Counted from the stretch's first letter, positions 45,302-57,839 are shown. The stretch is DNA of 64,000 bases from an uncultured Corynebacterium sp. (GCF_946221935.1 NZ_CAMIGN010000001.1:248001-312000), one strand, 5' to 3'. The notes: generated by a model from the sequence alone, not told the origin. A program made the numbers and translations.

Positions 45302-48037
45302 GTGGCCGGAAAGCTACGCGTACACGAGTTGGCCAAGGAACTCGGAGTGACGAGCAAGGAATTGCTCGCCACCCTGAAGGAACAGGGCGAGTTCGTTAAG
45401 ACCGCTTCCTCAACGGTGCAGCCGCCCGTTGTGAAGAAGATGAAGAAGCACTACGGGGTAGGACAGGAGTCCGCTAAGGAGCCTGCTAAGCCCGCTGCCA
45501 AGCCAGGCCCGAAGCCGGGGCCGAAGGCAGCATCGAAGCCTGTTGCGAAGCCTGGCCCCAAGCCGGGACCAAAGCCGGTTAAGAGCACCAACCCGGTTGC
45601 TAACGCTGGCACCAAGCCCACCTCCACCGTGAAGCCGGGCGATAAGCCGGCACCCAAGCCCGCTCCAAAGCCGAGCCCAAAGCCGGGGCCGAAGCCCGGT
45701 GCCAAGCCAGGACCAAAGCCGGGGGCTAAGCCAGGGCCGAAGCCGGGTGGTCGCGCACCACGCGTGGCCAACAACCCGTTCTCTTCCGGTGAACCTGCTC
45801 CGCGTCCGCGCGGTGGACAGGCAGCGCCTGGGGATATGCCGCGTCCGGGTAGCCGACCGGGCAACAAGAAGCCCGGCCCGAAGCCAGGTGCAGGTAAGAC
45901 CGGTGCAAAGCAGGGCGGTGCAAAGCAGGGCGGCGGTCGTCGTCCGTCGCCGGCCATGATGCCGAGCCACCCGAATCCCGCACAAATGCCGTCGAAGTCG
46001 GACAATAGCTTCGGCAGCGGACGCGGTCGTGGTGGACGCCATGGTGGACCGGGCGGCCCCGGTGGCCCTGGTGGTCCGGGAGGCCCGCGCGGTGGACGCG
46101 GTGGGCGTCGCGGCGGCACCGCAGGTGCATTCGGCCGTCCAGGCGGTGCCCCGCGTAAGGGACGCAAGTCGAAGCGTCAGAAGCGCAACGAGTACGAGGC
46201 AATGCAGGCGCCGAGTGTCGTTGGCGGCGTGAAGCTGCCTAACGGCAAGGGCGCAAAGATTCGCCTTGCACGCGGTGCATCCTTGATGGACTTCGCAGAG
46301 AAGATCGACGCAGATGCAGCAGCACTGGTCCAGGCTCTGTTCAACCTGGGCGAAATGGTGACCGCTACTCAGTCGGTCTCCGACGAGACATTGATGCTGC
46401 TCGGCGAGGAAATGGATTACAAGGTCGAGGTCGTCTCCCCAGAGGACGAGGACCGCGAGCTGCTGGAATCCTTCGATCTGCAGTTCGGTGAGGACGAAGG
46501 CCAGGATGAAGACCTGGCTCAGCGTCCTCCGGTGGTTACCGTCATGGGTCACGTCGACCACGGTAAGACTCGACTGTTGGATACGATTCGCAAGGCGAAC
46601 GTCGGTGGCGGCGAGGCCGGCGGTATTACCCAGCACATCGGCGCCTACCAGGTCTCCGTGAACATGGAGGGCGAGGATCGCCTGGTCACCTTCCTGGATA
46701 CCCCGGGTCACGAGGCCTTTACCGCCATGCGTGCTCGCGGCGCGAACTCTACCGATATCGCGATCCTGGTGGTCGCTGCGGATGACGGTGTAATGCCGCA
46801 GACCGTAGAGGCGATTAACCACGCCAAGGCCGCTGACATCCCTGTCGTGGTTGCGGTGAACAAGATCGATAAGGAAGGCGCCCAGCCGGACAAGATCCGT
46901 GGTCAGCTGACCGAGTACGACCTGATTCCGGAGGAGTACGGCGGCGACACGATGTTCGTGGATATCTCTGCAAAGCAGGGCACCAACATCGACCAGCTGC
47001 TGGAGTCTGTTCTGCTGACCGCAGATGCTTCGCTGGATCTGCGCGCAAACCCGGACATGGACGCTCAGGGTGTGGCTATCGAGTCTCACCTGGATCGTGG
47101 TCGCGGACCGATCGCTACCATCATCGTGCAGCGCGGTACGCTGCGCGTTGGTGATTCGATTGTCGTTGGTGACGCCCACGGTCGTGTGCGCCGCATGATC
47201 GACGAACACGGTCGTGACGTTACCGAGGCAGGTCCGTCTTGCCCGGTACAGGTTCTGGGTCTGACCAGCGTGTCCGGTGCCGGCGACAACCTGTTGGTTG
47301 TTGACGAGGACCGCACCGCTCGCCAGATTGCCGATCGCCGCAATGCACGTCGCCGTAACGCCATGCAGGCCAAGAACCGCAAGCGTGTATCCCTGGAAGA
47401 TCTGGATGCGGTGTTGAAGGAAACCAACACCCTGAACCTGATCCTGAAGGGCGACAACGCCGGTACGGTCGAGGCTCTGGAAGACGCGCTGCTGAAGATC
47501 GAGGTCGACGACGAAGTGGATCTGAACATCATCGACCGCGGTGTCGGTGCGGTGACGGAAACCAACGTCAACCTGGCTGCGGCGTCGGACGCAGTCATCA
47601 TCGGCTTCAACGTACGCGCTGAGGGTAAGGCTACCGAGGTAGCTAACGCCGAGGGCGTGGATATTCGCTACTACTCGATTATCTACAAGGCAATCGAAGA
47701 GGTTGAGGCAGCGCTGAAGGGCATGCTGAAGCCCATCTACGAGGAGCGCGAGATCGGCAAGGCGGAAATCCGCCAGATCTTCAAGGCTTCTTCCGTGGGC
47801 CTCATCGCAGGTTGCATGGTGGAAACCGGCAAGGTTCGCCGCAATGCACAGATCCGCCTCATCCGCGACGGCAGTGTCGTGGCAGAGAAGGCGACGATCG
47901 AGTCACTGCGCCGCGAAAAGGACGATGTCACCGAGGTCTCCGCAGGTTACGAGTGCGGTATGGTGCTGTCGTACCCGGATATCCAGGTCGACGACATCAT
48001 CGAGGTCTTCGAGCTGGTCGAGATCCCGCGCACTTAA
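45302..48037 (+). CDS. infB: Translation initiation factor IF-2
   Basis: A 911-residue IF-2 GTPase that recruits fMet-tRNA to the 30S subunit. It starts with an IF2_N module ([22 protein letters not shown]), then ~230 residues of low-complexity PKPGPKPGA and GGPGGPGG repeats (about 55-290), a second IF2_N module, the G domain (GHVDHGKT about 415; DTPGHE; NKIDKEG) and the C-terminal domains ending [16 protein letters not shown] start with GAAGGAGAG upstream. The disordered segment is typical of actinobacteria but long. Confidence 0.97.
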   Translation: MAGKLRVHELAKELGVTSKELLATLKEQGEFVKTASSTVQPPVVKKMKKHYGVGQESAKEPAKPAAKPGPKPGPKAASKPVAKPGPKPGPKPVKSTNPVANAGTKPTSTVKPGDKPAPKPAPKPSPKPGPKPGAKPGPKPGAKPGPKPGGRAPRVANNPFSSGEPAPRPRGGQAAPGDMPRPGSRPGNKKPGPKPGAGKTGAKQGGAKQGGGRRPSPAMMPSHPNPAQMPSKSDNSFGSGRGRGGRHGGPGGPGGPGGPGGPRGGRGGRRGGTAGAFGRPGGAPRKGRKSKRQKRNEYEAMQAPSVVGGVKLPNGKGAKIRLARGASLMDFAEKIDADAAALVQALFNLGEMVTATQSVSDETLMLLGEEMDYKVEVVSPEDEDRELLESFDLQFGEDEGQDEDLAQRPPVVTVMGHVDHGKTRLLDTIRKANVGGGEAGGITQHIGAYQVSVNMEGEDRLVTFLDTPGHEAFTAMRARGANSTDIAILVVAADDGVMPQTVEAINHAKAADIPVVVAVNKIDKEGAQPDKIRGQLTEYDLIPEEYGGDTMFVDISAKQGTNIDQLLESVLLTADASLDLRANPDMDAQGVAIESHLDRGRGPIATIIVQRGTLRVGDSIVVGDAHGRVRRMIDEHGRDVTEAGPSCPVQVLGLTSVSGAGDNLLVVDEDRTARQIADRRNARRRNAMQAKNRKRVSLEDLDAVLKETNTLNLILKGDNAGTVEALEDALLKIEVDDEVDLNIIDRGVGAVTETNVNLAAASDAVIIGFNVRAEGKATEVANAEGVDIRYYSIIYKAIEEVEAALKGMLKPIYEEREIGKAEIRQIFKASSVGLIAGCMVETGKVRRNAQIRLIRDGSVVAEKATIESLRREKDDVTEVSAGYECGMVLSYPDIQVDDIIEVFELVEIPRT
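45480..45760 (+). repeat. PKPG-coding repeats in infB
   Basis: Degenerate tandem copies of a CCGAAGCCNGGN-type unit encode the Pro-Lys-Gly linker of IF-2. They are in frame and translated. Confidence 0.8.
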
Positions 48038-48064
48038 GGGTGCTCGAGTTACAAGGAGAGGTTC

Positions 48065-48490
48065 ATGGTTGATCACGCACGTGCTGCACGCATGGCCAAG
48101 CGCATCCAGCAGATTGTTGCCACGGCTATTGAGCGGCAGATTAAGGATCCGCGCCTGGAGTTCGTGACCATTACGGACGCGCGCCTCACCGGCGACCTCC
48201 ACGACGCGACGGTGTTCTACACCGTGCGTGGTAAGACCGTGGACGCGGAGCCGGATACCGCTGCGGCGGAGGAGGCGTTGACCAAGGCGAAGGGACAGCT
48301 GCGCAAAATCGTTGGCGATCAGCTGAGCGTGCGCTTCACCCCGACCTTGAGCTTTAGCCTGGACACTGTGCCGGAGGCGTCAGCGCACTTTGAGGAGTTG
48401 CTGGCCAAAGCAAAGGCTCAGGACGAGGCTCTGCGTGCGCAGTCCGCCGGCGCCCGTCCGGCGGGTGACGAGGATCCGTACAAGTCTTGA
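48065..48490 (+). CDS. rbfA: 30S ribosome-binding factor RbfA
   Basis: A 141-residue cold-shock-type 30S maturation factor with the KH-like fold: [33 protein letters not shown], then [23 protein letters not shown]. Ribosome site AAGGAGAGG. Its stop overlaps the TTG start of the MATE gene, so the two are coupled. Confidence 0.95.
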   Translation: MVDHARAARMAKRIQQIVATAIERQIKDPRLEFVTITDARLTGDLHDATVFYTVRGKTVDAEPDTAAAEEALTKAKGQLRKIVGDQLSVRFTPTLSFSLDTVPEASAHFEELLAKAKAQDEALRAQSAGARPAGDEDPYKS

Positions 48491-49803
48491 TTAAACAAGA
48501 CGCTACTGCCGGCCAGGCCGATGCCCGAAAAATTTTGGGATTGGCCTGGCCGGCCCTCGTTGTTTTGGCGGCCACACCGCTGTACTTGCTGTTAGATACG
48601 GCGGTCGTTGGGCGGCTGGGCGCTACCGACCTTGCCGCATTGGCTGCGGGCGCCACTGTTCTTAGCACTGTTACTACTCAGCTGACCTTCCTTTCGTATG
48701 GCACGACGGCTCGCGCTGCGCGTCATTACGGTGCAGGTCGCCGCGCTGCCGCTATTTACGAGGGGTTGCAGGCCACGTGGGTCGCGCTGGCGGTGGGAGC
48801 CGTGCTGGCGGTGTTGGTTTTCGCCTTTACTCCGCAGATTATGGGGTTGTTTACTAGTGACGCCGCCGTGGTCTCCGAGGCCACGAAGTGGATGCGAGTG
48901 ACCTGTGCGTCCATCATCCCGGTGTTGTTCACCATGGCAGGCAATGGCTGGTTGCGCGGGATGTCGAATACTAAGCTGCCGCTGTGGTTCACGCTTGCTG
49001 GCGTGATACCGATGGCCGTGATCGTCCCACTGTCGGTGCAGCGCTTTGGGTTGGTGGGATCTGCATATGCGAATGTCCTGGGGGAGAGCATTACCGCGGC
49101 GTGCTTCCTCGGTGCTCTGGTCGTGCATTGGCGAGCGGAGGGAGATGGGAAGTCTCTAGCTCCCAATTGGCTGGTGATTCGTTCTCAACTGGCGATGGGG
49201 CGTGATCTTATTTTGCGCAGCCTGAGCTTCCAGGCGGCGTTTATCTCTGCGGCTATGGTGGCAGGACGTATGGGGCCTGCGCCTTTGGGCGCCCACCAGG
49301 TGTTGCTTCAGCTGTGGAATTTTCTCACCTTGGTTTTGGACTCCGTCGCAATCGCGGCACAGGCACTGGTGGGTGCGGCCCTGGGAGCTGGGTCGATTGT
49401 GGCGGCCCGCAAAGTAGGCGTGTCCGTGCTGCGGTTTTCCGTGGCGGCATCGCTGATTCTGGCCGCTGGTTTGGCAGCGGGTGCGCACGTCATCCCGCGC
49501 ATCTTTACAACGGATGCCGATGTGCTCGCTACCATTGGCGGTCCGTGGTGGCTGCTGGTGCTTTTGGTCTTGGCCGGGGGCGTGGTTTTTGCGCTGGACG
49601 GCGTGTTGTTGGGCGCCGCGGATGCGGCATTCCTGCGTACCGCAACGATCATCTCGGTACTAGCTGGTTTCCTCCCTTTAGTGTGGCTGTCCTGGGCGTT
49701 TGGCTGGGGTTTGGTCGGCGTGTGGTGGGGTCTTTTTGCCTTCATCGTGATCCGTTTGTTGTTCGTCAGCTGGCGCTTTAGTGGCGATAAATGGGATAAC
49801 TAG
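48487..49803 (+). CDS. MATE-family efflux protein (DinF-like)
   Basis: A 438-residue antiporter with twelve predicted helices of the MATE family. N-terminal [37 protein letters not shown] and the mirrored second half ([21 protein letters not shown]) show the two-fold repeat. It exports drugs or metabolites by cation exchange; the substrate is unknown. TTG start overlapping the rbfA stop. In mycobacteria and C. glutamicum a DHH phosphoesterase (nrnA-like) lies between rbfA and this gene; here it is absent. Confidence 0.9.
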   Translation: MIKQDATAGQADARKILGLAWPALVVLAATPLYLLLDTAVVGRLGATDLAALAAGATVLSTVTTQLTFLSYGTTARAARHYGAGRRAAAIYEGLQATWVALAVGAVLAVLVFAFTPQIMGLFTSDAAVVSEATKWMRVTCASIIPVLFTMAGNGWLRGMSNTKLPLWFTLAGVIPMAVIVPLSVQRFGLVGSAYANVLGESITAACFLGALVVHWRAEGDGKSLAPNWLVIRSQLAMGRDLILRSLSFQAAFISAAMVAGRMGPAPLGAHQVLLQLWNFLTLVLDSVAIAAQALVGAALGAGSIVAARKVGVSVLRFSVAASLILAAGLAAGAHVIPRIFTTDADVLATIGGPWWLLVLLVLAGGVVFALDGVLLGAADAAFLRTATIISVLAGFLPLVWLSWAFGWGLVGVWWGLFAFIVIRLLFVSWRFSGDKWDN

Positions 49804-49822
49804 TGTTACGCTTGTTAACACT
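49802..49822. promoter_or_regulatory. Inverted repeat at the MATE/pptH junction
   Basis: AGTGTTA-N7-TAACACT, perfect 7-bp arms, overlaps the MATE stop codon. TAACAC in the right arm could be the pptH -10 box, so the dyad may be an operator. There is no T-run for termination. Confidence 0.4.
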
Positions 49823-49852
49823 TGTGACTTGAGCTGGAGAGGGGAGTACCCG

Positions 49853-50674
49853 ATGCCCCGCACGCTGTGGGCGGTGAGCGACCTACACGTCCGTGCTCCC
49901 GGCAACAAGGACCTGGTACGTGATCTCGTTCGCCCCACGGATCCAGCAGACTGGCTGATCGTCGCCGGCGACATCGCCGAAGATCTGCCGTCCATCGAAC
50001 GCACCCTCGGTCTGCTTCAAAGTCGGTTTGCACAGGTGATTTACACCCCTGGCAACCATGAGCTGTTCAGTCGCACGAGTGACCGCGTACATGGCCGCGC
50101 CAAGTACGATGCCGTCATCGCCACGGCGCAGCGCCTGGGAGTCCTTACACCGGAAGGCCCTTTCCCGACATTCGCCGGTCGCACTGTCGCACCCCTGTTC
50201 ACCCTTTATGACCATTCATGGCGTGAGTCTTCTATGACGCCCACTGCAGCGTTGGCCGCAGCTCGCGACAAAGGCATAGTGCTCATGGATGATTTTGCGA
50301 TTGCCCCTTACGAGGACATCGTGCTCTGGTGCCGCGAGCGACTGCGTTACTCAGTGCGGCGCCTGGCGGCAGTGGAAGGGCCAACAATCCTGGTCAATCA
50401 CTGGCCTTTGGTGCGTGAGACGATGGTCAACGTAAAGCACGAGGAGATCGGCCTTTGGTCCGGTACACGGCACACGCAGGAATGGCCGCAACGCTATGAA
50501 GCGGATGTTGTGGTTTATGGGCATTTGCATATTCCGGTAGAGTTTTCGCTCGGCAATGTAACGCACACCGAGGTCTCACTCGGTTACCCGAGAGAGCGGA
50601 AGATCACACTTCCGCCCCGCTTGAAAAAGAAACTATGGCCCTATCCGGTAGCCGTAGATAGCAGTTGGCGCTAG
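49853..50674 (+). CDS. pptH: Metallophosphoesterase, PptH-like
   Basis: A 273-residue calcineurin-type phosphoesterase. The metal motifs are complete: SDLHV, IVAGDIAED, TPGNHELF, VNHWPL and YGHLHIPV. It lies directly before pptT. In M. tuberculosis the equivalent gene Rv2795c encodes PptH, which removes 4'-phosphopantetheine from carrier proteins and opposes PptT; the same role is inferred here from position and domain. ATG 49853 has GAGAGGGGAG upstream, better than earlier in-frame starts inside the MATE gene. Confidence 0.85.
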   Translation: MPRTLWAVSDLHVRAPGNKDLVRDLVRPTDPADWLIVAGDIAEDLPSIERTLGLLQSRFAQVIYTPGNHELFSRTSDRVHGRAKYDAVIATAQRLGVLTPEGPFPTFAGRTVAPLFTLYDHSWRESSMTPTAALAAARDKGIVLMDDFAIAPYEDIVLWCRERLRYSVRRLAAVEGPTILVNHWPLVRETMVNVKHEEIGLWSGTRHTQEWPQRYEADVVVYGHLHIPVEFSLGNVTHTEVSLGYPRERKITLPPRLKKKLWPYPVAVDSSWR

Positions 50675-50694
50675 CAGTTAGAGGAGGTGACAGC

Positions 50695-51426
50695 ATGAGG
50701 CAGAACGGAACCCTAATTACGGATCTCGACGATGTAGCCGTCGTGGAGAGCTTCGGCGCACAGCAGCCGACCATTCCGCGCGGATTGCTGCCTCGCGGTG
50801 CTGCGTGCGCCGAACTGCATAATGAAGCCGGGGACCTAAGCCAGTTCCATGCACTCTCAGCTGAGGAGCAAGAGCTGGTGTGTGGAGCTGTGGATCGTCG
50901 CAAGGCTGACTTTGGCGATTCCCGGTGGTGCGCCCACCAAGCCTTGAAGAACTTTATGGATGCCCACCCGCCGATTCTGCGCGGCCCCCGGGGCATGCCG
51001 TTGTTCCCCGAAGGCGTAGTCGGTTCGCTCACGCACACAGCGGGCTTCCGCGCTGCGTTGCTGGCACCTGCCCGCCGCTGGGCCTCAGTGGGAATTGACG
51101 CGGAAAAGGCGATTCCTCTACCCGAGGGCGTGTTCAACACCATCGCCCGGCCGGGGGAACAACGGCGCATTCGCCGCACAATGCGTGCCAACGATCTTCA
51201 GCTTTTGGACACGGTGCTCTTTAGTGCGAAGGAAGCCACCTACAAGGCGTGGTTCCCTCTGACACATCGCTTCTTGGAATTCGACCAGGCCGATATTGAT
51301 CTGCGCGCCGACGGAACCTTCACCTCGTATCTGCTGGCTCGTCCGGTTCCGATGCCGTTTATTCAGGGGCGTTGGATCATCCGCAACGGCTTGGTCATCA
51401 CTGCGGCAGCTGTGCCGGCAAACTAG
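50695..51426 (+). CDS. pptT: 4'-phosphopantetheinyl transferase
   Basis: A 243-residue Sfp-type transferase that activates acyl-carrier domains of fatty-acid, mycolate and siderophore synthases by adding phosphopantetheine from CoA. Magnesium-binding motif GIDAE has Asp135 and Glu137; the second motif FSAKEATYKAW has Glu180 and Lys184. ATG 50695 has GAGGAGGTGA upstream. It is coupled with pptH and shares CTAG with truB. Confidence 0.92.
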   Translation: MRQNGTLITDLDDVAVVESFGAQQPTIPRGLLPRGAACAELHNEAGDLSQFHALSAEEQELVCGAVDRRKADFGDSRWCAHQALKNFMDAHPPILRGPRGMPLFPEGVVGSLTHTAGFRAALLAPARRWASVGIDAEKAIPLPEGVFNTIARPGEQRRIRRTMRANDLQLLDTVLFSAKEATYKAWFPLTHRFLEFDQADIDLRADGTFTSYLLARPVPMPFIQGRWIIRNGLVITAAAVPAN

Positions 51427-52349
51427 GCAAGGCCCGCAGGGCGGGCGACGAAGACACTGGCGGCACGCTTTCCTTTCTCCTCAATCAGCGCGATCGCGTG
51501 CCCGGATGGGGTGACCGCTGCGGTAACGCCCTTGTTACCCACCGGCTCGAGCCATTTGCCCAGGGAAAGGTCGACGCCTTCAGACTCGCTGATCTCTCGT
51601 GTGGCGAAGCAGCGAACCATAGCTTCGTCCAGGTTTAGCGTGAGCGTAGGGTTCGCGTCGAGTTGCTCCAACGTGCGAGCCTCTGAAATGTCGAAAGGCC
51701 CCACCGATGTGCGACGCAACATTGTCAGGTGACCGCCCACGCCCAAGGCAGCACCCACGTCCCGTGCAATCGCCCGAATATAGGTACCACTCGAACAGTG
51801 CACGGAAATGCTGACGTCGATGCAAGAGGGGGCGTCATTGACAACTACGTCGTGTACCTCCAGCGAGAAGATGGTAACGGGGCGCTCCGGCAAAACGACC
51901 TCGTGTCCCTCGCGAACTAATTCATGGGCGCGCTTGCCGTCGATCTTGATGGAGGAGACGGACGTTGGGCGTTGCATGATGTCGCCGGTCTGAGTCGCGA
52001 AGGCCGCGCGGATCTGCTCCTCGGTAAGAGTCGCCAACTTCTCTGGCGAGGCGGTAAAGGTCATGTCGCCCTGTGCATCGTCGGTGTGCGTTGCCATACC
52101 GAGACGCACGGTCGCCTCGTAGCGCTTATCGTGCGCGACGACATGAGCCAAAAACTTTGTTCCTCTTTCGACGCCCACAACTAGCAGCCCCGTGGCCAGG
52201 GGATCGAGGGTGCCCGAATGGCCAACCCGACGCGTACCCATGATCCGGCGGAGCTTGGCCACCATGTCGTGTGAGGTGGGTCCGGAGGGCTTATCGACCA
52301 AAACCACGCCGGAGCGGCTCAGGATGGAAGGGGTACTGCGTTGATTCAT
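51423..52349 (-). CDS. truB: tRNA pseudouridine-55 synthase
   Basis: A 308-residue TruB making pseudouridine 55 in the T loop of tRNAs. The active-site Asp is in RRVGHSGTLDPLATGLLVVG, and PSGPTSHDMVAKLRRIMG and SVHCSSGTYIRAIARDVG are conserved. The C-terminal PUA-like part ends AASVFVARPAGLA. ATG 52349 is chosen because TACTCT ends 6 bases upstream; upstream in-frame starts lie in the ribF gene. Confidence 0.94.
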   Translation of the reverse strand: MNQRSTPSILSRSGVVLVDKPSGPTSHDMVAKLRRIMGTRRVGHSGTLDPLATGLLVVGVERGTKFLAHVVAHDKRYEATVRLGMATHTDDAQGDMTFTASPEKLATLTEEQIRAAFATQTGDIMQRPTSVSSIKIDGKRAHELVREGHEVVLPERPVTIFSLEVHDVVVNDAPSCIDVSISVHCSSGTYIRAIARDVGAALGVGGHLTMLRRTSVGPFDISEARTLEQLDANPTLTLNLDEAMVRCFATREISESEGVDLSLGKWLEPVGNKGVTAAVTPSGHAIALIEEKGKRAASVFVARPAGLA

Positions 52350-52355
52350 ACTCAC

Positions 52356-52373
52356 AGAGTATCGACTAGCATG
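52356..52373. promoter_or_regulatory. Overlapping divergent leaderless promoters truB/ribF
   Basis: Minus-strand TACTCT (52356-52361) is 6 bases from the truB ATG; plus-strand TAGCAT (52368-52373) is 6 bases from the ribF GTG. The two starts are only 30 bases apart, so each promoter's -35 region lies in the other gene. Confidence 0.5.
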
Positions 52374-52379
52374 CTTGAC

Positions 52380-53360
52380 GTGAGTATCTGGTACGGACTG
52401 GACAGAATTCCCGAGCATCTAGCCGCTGGTGGCACCGTCGTGACCATCGGCGTGTTTGACGGTGTGCACCGTGGGCACCAAGAACTAGTAAAGCGAGCCG
52501 TTGCGCTGGCGCGTGAGCGGGGAGTGCCGAGCGTGATGTTCACCTTCGACCCACATCCGACGGTAGTGTTCAGGCCGTCTGCCGTTCCGCCGTTGCTGTC
52601 TAGCGTGCGGCGACGCGCCGAATTGGCTCATGAGTACGGTATCGATCATGTGGTCGTCGTCTCGTTCACATGGGAGATCGCCAGCTGGTCCCCCGAGGAA
52701 TACGTAAACAAAGTTCTGGTCGAGCTTCTGAACGCGAAGGCCGTGGTGGTGGGGGATAACTTCACTTTCGGGCACAAGGCCGCGGGCACTTCAGCAATGC
52801 TGCAGGAGCTGGGCGAGGCGCGCGGAATGCGCGTGGACGTTCTGGGGCTCTTGGAGGACGGCGACCATGTGGTGTGCTCTACCTGGATCCGCCAGGCGCT
52901 TGCCGAAGGCAACGTGAAGGGGGCGAATGAGGCGCTAGGTCGCAACTTCCGGGTGTCTGGGGAGGTAACTCACGGGGCAGGCCGCGGTGGACGGGCTTTG
53001 GGATTCCCTACGGCGAACTTGTACTTTGCCGAGAAATTCGCCCTGCCTGCCGATGGTGTCTACGCAGGCTATGTGACGGTGCTGCCTGGTCATGGCATTG
53101 CTTCTGGAGCCACCGTGGGCACCATGCCGGTGGGTGAGCGCATGCCCTCCGCGATTTCTGTGGGCACTAACCCCACGTTCGGCCACGAACCACGCAGCGT
53201 CGAGAGCTTTATCCTCGACCACGAAGCTGACCTATATGGTCTCGACATCGCCGTGGAGTTTGTCCACCGCCTGCGGGGGATGGAAACCTACAACTCGTTG
53301 GACGAGCTAATCGAGGCCATTGGGCGCGATGTCACCCAGACGCGCAAGGCGCTGGGATAG
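52380..53360 (+). CDS. ribF: Bifunctional riboflavin kinase/FAD synthetase
   Basis: A ~326-residue enzyme making FMN and FAD. The N-terminal nucleotidyltransferase domain has VTIGVFDGVHRGHQ and the C-terminal flavokinase domain has GRGGRALGFPTANLYF and YAGYVTVL. GTG 52380 (start VSIWYGLDRIPE) aligns with the usual corynebacterial RibF N-terminus and has a -10 box 6 bases away; ATG 52371 is the alternative. Divergent from truB. Confidence 0.92.
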   Translation: MSIWYGLDRIPEHLAAGGTVVTIGVFDGVHRGHQELVKRAVALARERGVPSVMFTFDPHPTVVFRPSAVPPLLSSVRRRAELAHEYGIDHVVVVSFTWEIASWSPEEYVNKVLVELLNAKAVVVGDNFTFGHKAAGTSAMLQELGEARGMRVDVLGLLEDGDHVVCSTWIRQALAEGNVKGANEALGRNFRVSGEVTHGAGRGGRALGFPTANLYFAEKFALPADGVYAGYVTVLPGHGIASGATVGTMPVGERMPSAISVGTNPTFGHEPRSVESFILDHEADLYGLDIAVEFVHRLRGMETYNSLDELIEAIGRDVTQTRKALG

Positions 53361-53402
53361 GCATGTAAGGCTAGTATTTTGGGTTAACACTGAACCACGT
53401 GC

Positions 53403-53493
53403 TAATATCCCCCAGGTTGAGCGACTGTGGTCTGCGGTAGTCGCCACTGTAACTTTTCGCGCGGACTGAAATAACTATCAAGGAGATTCATCC
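53403..53493 (+). promoter_or_regulatory. rpsO promoter and hairpin leader
   Basis: TAATAT (53403-53408) is a good -10 box. The leader holds a GCGACT (53421-53426) / AGTCGC (53439-53444) stem with a GU/GC-rich loop, then AAGGAG before the ATG. S15 often represses its own mRNA through such a hairpin, a possible role here. Confidence 0.4.
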
Positions 53494-53763
53494 ATGGCAC
53501 TGTCCAAGGAACAGAAGACCGAGACTCTCAAGGAGTTCGGCCTGCACGAGACCGATACCGGCTCCCCGGAGGCTCAGATCGCACTGCTGACCGTTCGTAT
53601 CCGTCAGCTGACCGAGCACCTGAAGTACCACAAGCACGACCACCACTCCCGCCGCGGCCTGCTGCTGCTGGTTGGTCGTCGTAAGGGCCTGCTGAAGTAC
53701 CTGGCCGAGAACAACGTTGATCGTTACCGCTCCCTGATCGAGCGCCTGGGTCTGCGCCGCTAA
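53494..53763 (+). CDS. rpsO: 30S ribosomal protein S15
   Basis: An 89-residue S15, the standard length. [29 protein letters not shown] and the conserved [25 protein letters not shown] are unmistakable. AAGGAG lies 8 bases before the ATG. It is followed by a strong terminator and then pnp, the usual neighbour. Confidence 0.98.
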   Translation: MALSKEQKTETLKEFGLHETDTGSPEAQIALLTVRIRQLTEHLKYHKHDHHSRRGLLLLVGRRKGLLKYLAENNVDRYRSLIERLGLRR

Positions 53764-53781
53764 GGCTCACTCCTAGATCAC

Positions 53782-53825
53782 ACGCCCGCCACCTCAAAGT
53801 CGCTTCTACCGCGACGAGGTGGCGG
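53782..53825 (+). terminator. Rho-independent terminator of rpsO
   Basis: 14-bp GC-rich stem ACGCCCGCCACCTC / GAGGTGGCGGGCGT with an inner GTCGC / GCGAC stem and TTTGT after it. Confidence 0.9.
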
Positions 53826-53898
53826 GCGTTTGTGCTACTTCGTGCTAGTCTTGGTGCCGGTTAAATACTAAAAGCCAATCGAATAGTGAAATAAATCT

Positions 53899-53950
53899 CC
53901 ACGGTGGTGGCGTCGGCACCGAAGACCAGACGAAAAGTGAGCCGCCGTGG
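53899..53950 (+). ncRNA. Structured pnp leader (Actino-pnp-like candidate)
   Basis: CCACGG (53899-53904) pairs with CCGTGG (53945-53950) around an internally structured 40-base loop, just upstream of pnp. Actinobacterial pnp mRNAs are known to carry a conserved leader motif (Actino-pnp), possibly for RNase III-dependent autoregulation. Matching that covariance model is not tested. Confidence 0.4.
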
Positions 53951-53995
53951 TGTGCAACGCAAGGTAACGCAGAAAGGCGATTGCGAAACTCCATC

Positions 53996-57083
<3,088 letters not shown>

Positions 57084-57086
57084 TCC

Positions 57087-57839
57087 ATGGCTACCGTTGC
57101 ACCCCTACAGATAGATCTGGTTGGCCACACAGCTTTTCACCCTGTGGCAGATCTGGATTGGCACACCGACGCTGAAGACAGCGCGGCCTTAGTCGAGTTT
57201 GCAGGAAGAGCCTGCTACGAGACGTGGGATAAGCCCAATCCCCACACAGCCACGAATGCGGCCTATGTGCGACACATCATGGACGTCGGGCACACCACCC
57301 TGCTGGAGCATGCCAGTGCATCGATGTACCTGCGGGGAGTTTCGCGTTCCTGCAGCCATGAAATTATGCGCCACCGGCACTTCAGTTTTAGCCAGCTCTC
57401 GCAGCGTTATGTGCCCGCGGATGAGGCACGTGTGGTGGTGCCCGAGGCTGTAGCCAACAATGCGGATCTCAAAAAGCTGTTTTTGCAGGCCGCTGATGTG
57501 GCATATGACGCCTACAGGGAGATTTTGGACGGCCTCGGCGAGGACTTCGCGGAGGAACCAAACGCCGTACTGCGCACCAAGCAAGCGCGACAGGCGGCCC
57601 GAGCGGTGCTGCCGAATTGCGTTGAGACTCGTTTCGTTATGAGTGGTAACTTCCGCAGCTGGCGACACTTCATCGCCATGCGCGCCGCCGAGCACGCCGA
57701 TCCGGAGATTCGCCGGATTGCGGTGGCATGTCTCCGGCAGCTGCAGGCAGTGGCGCCGAATGTGTTCGAGGATTTTTCGATCACCCAGCTGCACGATGGC
57801 GGGGAAATGGCAACGAGCCCTTATGTAGGGGAGTCTTAG
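57087..57839 (+). CDS. thyX: Flavin-dependent thymidylate synthase
   Basis: A 250-residue FAD-dependent thymidylate synthase, converting dUMP to dTMP with methylene-tetrahydrofolate. The ThyX motif is seen as RHRHFSFSQLSQRY (residues 95-108). FVMSGNFRSWRHFIAMR is the second conserved block. It starts 3 bases after dapB and precedes dapA, the order found in corynebacteria and mycobacteria. Confidence 0.96.
   Translation: MATVAPLQIDLVGHTAFHPVADLDWHTDAEDSAALVEFAGRACYETWDKPNPHTATNAAYVRHIMDVGHTTLLEHASASMYLRGVSRSCSHEIMRHRHFSFSQLSQRYVPADEARVVVPEAVANNADLKKLFLQAADVAYDAYREILDGLGEDFAEEPNAVLRTKQARQAARAVLPNCVETRFVMSGNFRSWRHFIAMRAAEHADPEIRRIAVACLRQLQAVAPNVFEDFSITQLHDGGEMATSPYVGES

Noticed and set aside
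45410..47209. 599-codon open frame antisense to infB
   Set aside because: It mirrors the GC-biased, repeat-rich infB sequence. It has no recognisable domain, and infB is certain on the plus strand.
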